Assembly (NCBI GenBank): GCA_018136815.1
Contig: CM030939.1
Span: forward strand, 2,054,808-2,118,807
Reading direction: 5' to 3'
Length of the DNA stretch: 64,000 nt
Origin: Isochrysis galbana
Lineage: Eukaryota > Haptophyta > Isochrysidales > Isochrysidaceae
Made by a program: the position numbers and the translations under genes
The notes under the pieces: model-generated
The model's input: the letters and a program-made list of their open reading frames with translations, nothing else
The model's database searches: none
Told to the model about the DNA's origin: nothing
In this document: piece by piece, positions 62,713-64,000 of the stretch
How positions within the stretch are numbered: position 1 is the first letter of the stretch
Layout of the letters: each line of letters opens with the position of its first letter

Positions 62713-64000
62713 AGAACGAGCCTCAGCCGGAGATCATATCCCACAGTTTATGATCTCGGAAAGGGCGCAACGTGCACAATGGTAGGGCGGTCAAACGCCA
62801 AACAGTAACACAGTAACAGGTCTTTTAACTTCTAACTTCAAATCTTCTAATTCTAATGGTCTCGATGAAAATTCATCAAGTCGAAAAAATCTGTAGGTTC
62901 TGAGCTCCCTTCGCTCCGCCGGGGTACGGCCCAGGTCCAGGTACACTACCACTACCATGGGCCCGGTTTGGATCGCGGGTTCCGGGCAGGCCTTTTGGTG
63001 TTAGTTTGTCGGTTTTCTGGGTGGTCTACGCGGGTTTTCTAATGGTCCTAGGTCCTAGTGTTGACATTGTTCCCAGGTCTAAGCGGATGCCCGGGTGTTT
63101 AGGTTTAGGTTTACGATTGTCACGTGGCAGAATTTTTGCAGACCTTTCCCTTGATTCCGGCCGAAGGCGCGGGTTTGAAGTTAATACGAAGCACCTTTGG
63201 AGGTGCTGCATGTCGCGGCGGCTCGATGGCCTATCGACTGGGATCTCAGTCTCCGCCGTCAGCGTTTGCCCCATTCAGCATTCAGCCGTCTCAGCTGTCG
63301 GACTTGGCCGCAGCAGAAAAAAAAAAGAAGTGAAGTTGAGGCAGGCCGTTGGAAGCAAGGAGAAAACAAAACCTCGCCAACGGCCCTCCTCTCTGACTCT
63401 GCGCGTTGTCATTGCCTCTCTCTCCCTTGGTCCCTGCCTCTCGCTATTAGAGCTGCCACCCTCGCTTTTCTCTATTCTCGCGTCCTCTTTGCTGGGCTTG
63501 CAGGGAGTGGATGCCTCCTGATTGCCGCTCGGCCCTCTCAGCCCATCGCCATTCTTATAAGTTTTCGACCGACGCAAATTTTCTGTCTCCCGGGATCCCT
63601 CGCTCTCTCGCCCTTGCTTCCCGACTTCTCTCCCCTCCACCCCCCAACCGAGCGCCCCTGCCTCCCCCCCCCCCCCCCCCCCCTCCCCCCCCCCCACCCC
63701 CCCCCGCCCCCGCCCCGCCCCCCCCCCGAGAGGCGCGCCACGGCCGGCGGCGAGGGCTCCCTCCCCGCACACCGCCCAGAGCAGGAGAGCCGGGGCGCCA
63801 GAGCCCTTGCGCGGGCGTGCACGGCGCGGAACCCGTGTCAGCCCCGAGCCGCGCACCCACCTCTCCCCTCCTCTCTATCCGTCTCTCTTTCTCTCTCTCT
63901 CTCTCTGTCCCCCCCACCCCCACCCACCCACACACTTCCTCTGTGCTCTCTCCCTCGCTCGCTCTGCGCGGCAGACTACTCAGAAGCTGTTTCTGATCCC
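62713..64000. other. Terminal intergenic stretch with repeats
   Basis: TAGGGCGGTCAAACGCC (62783) is another tip of the 7412 family. 62955-63010 recalls the 58834 repeat. A nearly unbroken poly-C region at 63666-63728 and CT repeats at 63884-63907 precede the end. The last 100 bp may be the promoter or leader of a gene beyond the window. Nothing coding is supported. Confidence 0.45.

Overview
The window looks like nuclear DNA of a GC-rich eukaryotic microbe, most likely a microalga. Genes are spaced and on both strands, several have short spliceosomal introns (about 100-180 bp), and there are Kozak-like starts, one TATA box, abundant (CT)n/(GA)n and poly-C/poly-G tracts, and many dispersed repeats. 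At least two introns use GC instead of GT as donor (in the 2OG-oxygenase and TBCD genes). GC-AG introns, a DUF711 gene and a very repeat-rich GC-rich genome would suit a haptophyte-like alga, but that is inference. No rRNA, CRISPR array or bacterial-style operon is visible.

Layout. 0-6.4 kb: a split 2OG-Fe(II) oxygenase-like gene on the minus strand with an in-frame TGA, a tRNA-like pol III unit, two weak gene starts and a secreted DUF1838-like protein. 7.4-8.4 kb: a transposon-like element with terminal inverted repeats. 8.7-20.2 kb: a cyclophilin-ankyrin fusion, a two-membrane-segment orphan, a DUF711 protein and a four-exon DCC thiol-disulfide oxidoreductase. 21-25 kb: a zinc-ribbon ORF split by an LTR-type insertion with target-site duplications. 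25.1-33.2 kb: a saccharopine dehydrogenase-like oxidoreductase, a low-GC ankyrin ORF and a 1,227-residue coiled-coil protein. 34.2-41.6 kb: tubulin cofactor D, complex III subunit 8 and a five-segment membrane orphan. 41.8-48.1 kb: repeats, a Gag-like ORF, a mitochondrial carrier of the CoA-transporter type and a solo-LTR-like element. 48.7-64 kb: a flagellar-type protein, a roughly 2,029-residue coiled-coil protein with recent 318-bp internal duplications, more repeats, and an orphan protein made of about 40-residue repeats.

How the genes relate. Several products point to the microtubule or flagellar cytoskeleton (TBCD, the flagellar-type protein, perhaps the two long coiled-coil proteins). 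Others are mitochondrial or redox proteins (QCR8, the carrier, DCC). This is ordinary eukaryotic mixing, not a pathway cluster. Intron-exon structures were assembled by eye from family similarity and splice sites; coordinates of spliced genes run from first to last coding base and the exons are listed in the evidence. The most informative structures are the LTR insertion whose removal restores a reading frame, an insertion with a matching empty site elsewhere in the window, the stop codon at a conserved Trp, the cyclophilin-ankyrin fusion, and the two proteins with unrecognised or freshly expanded internal repeats.
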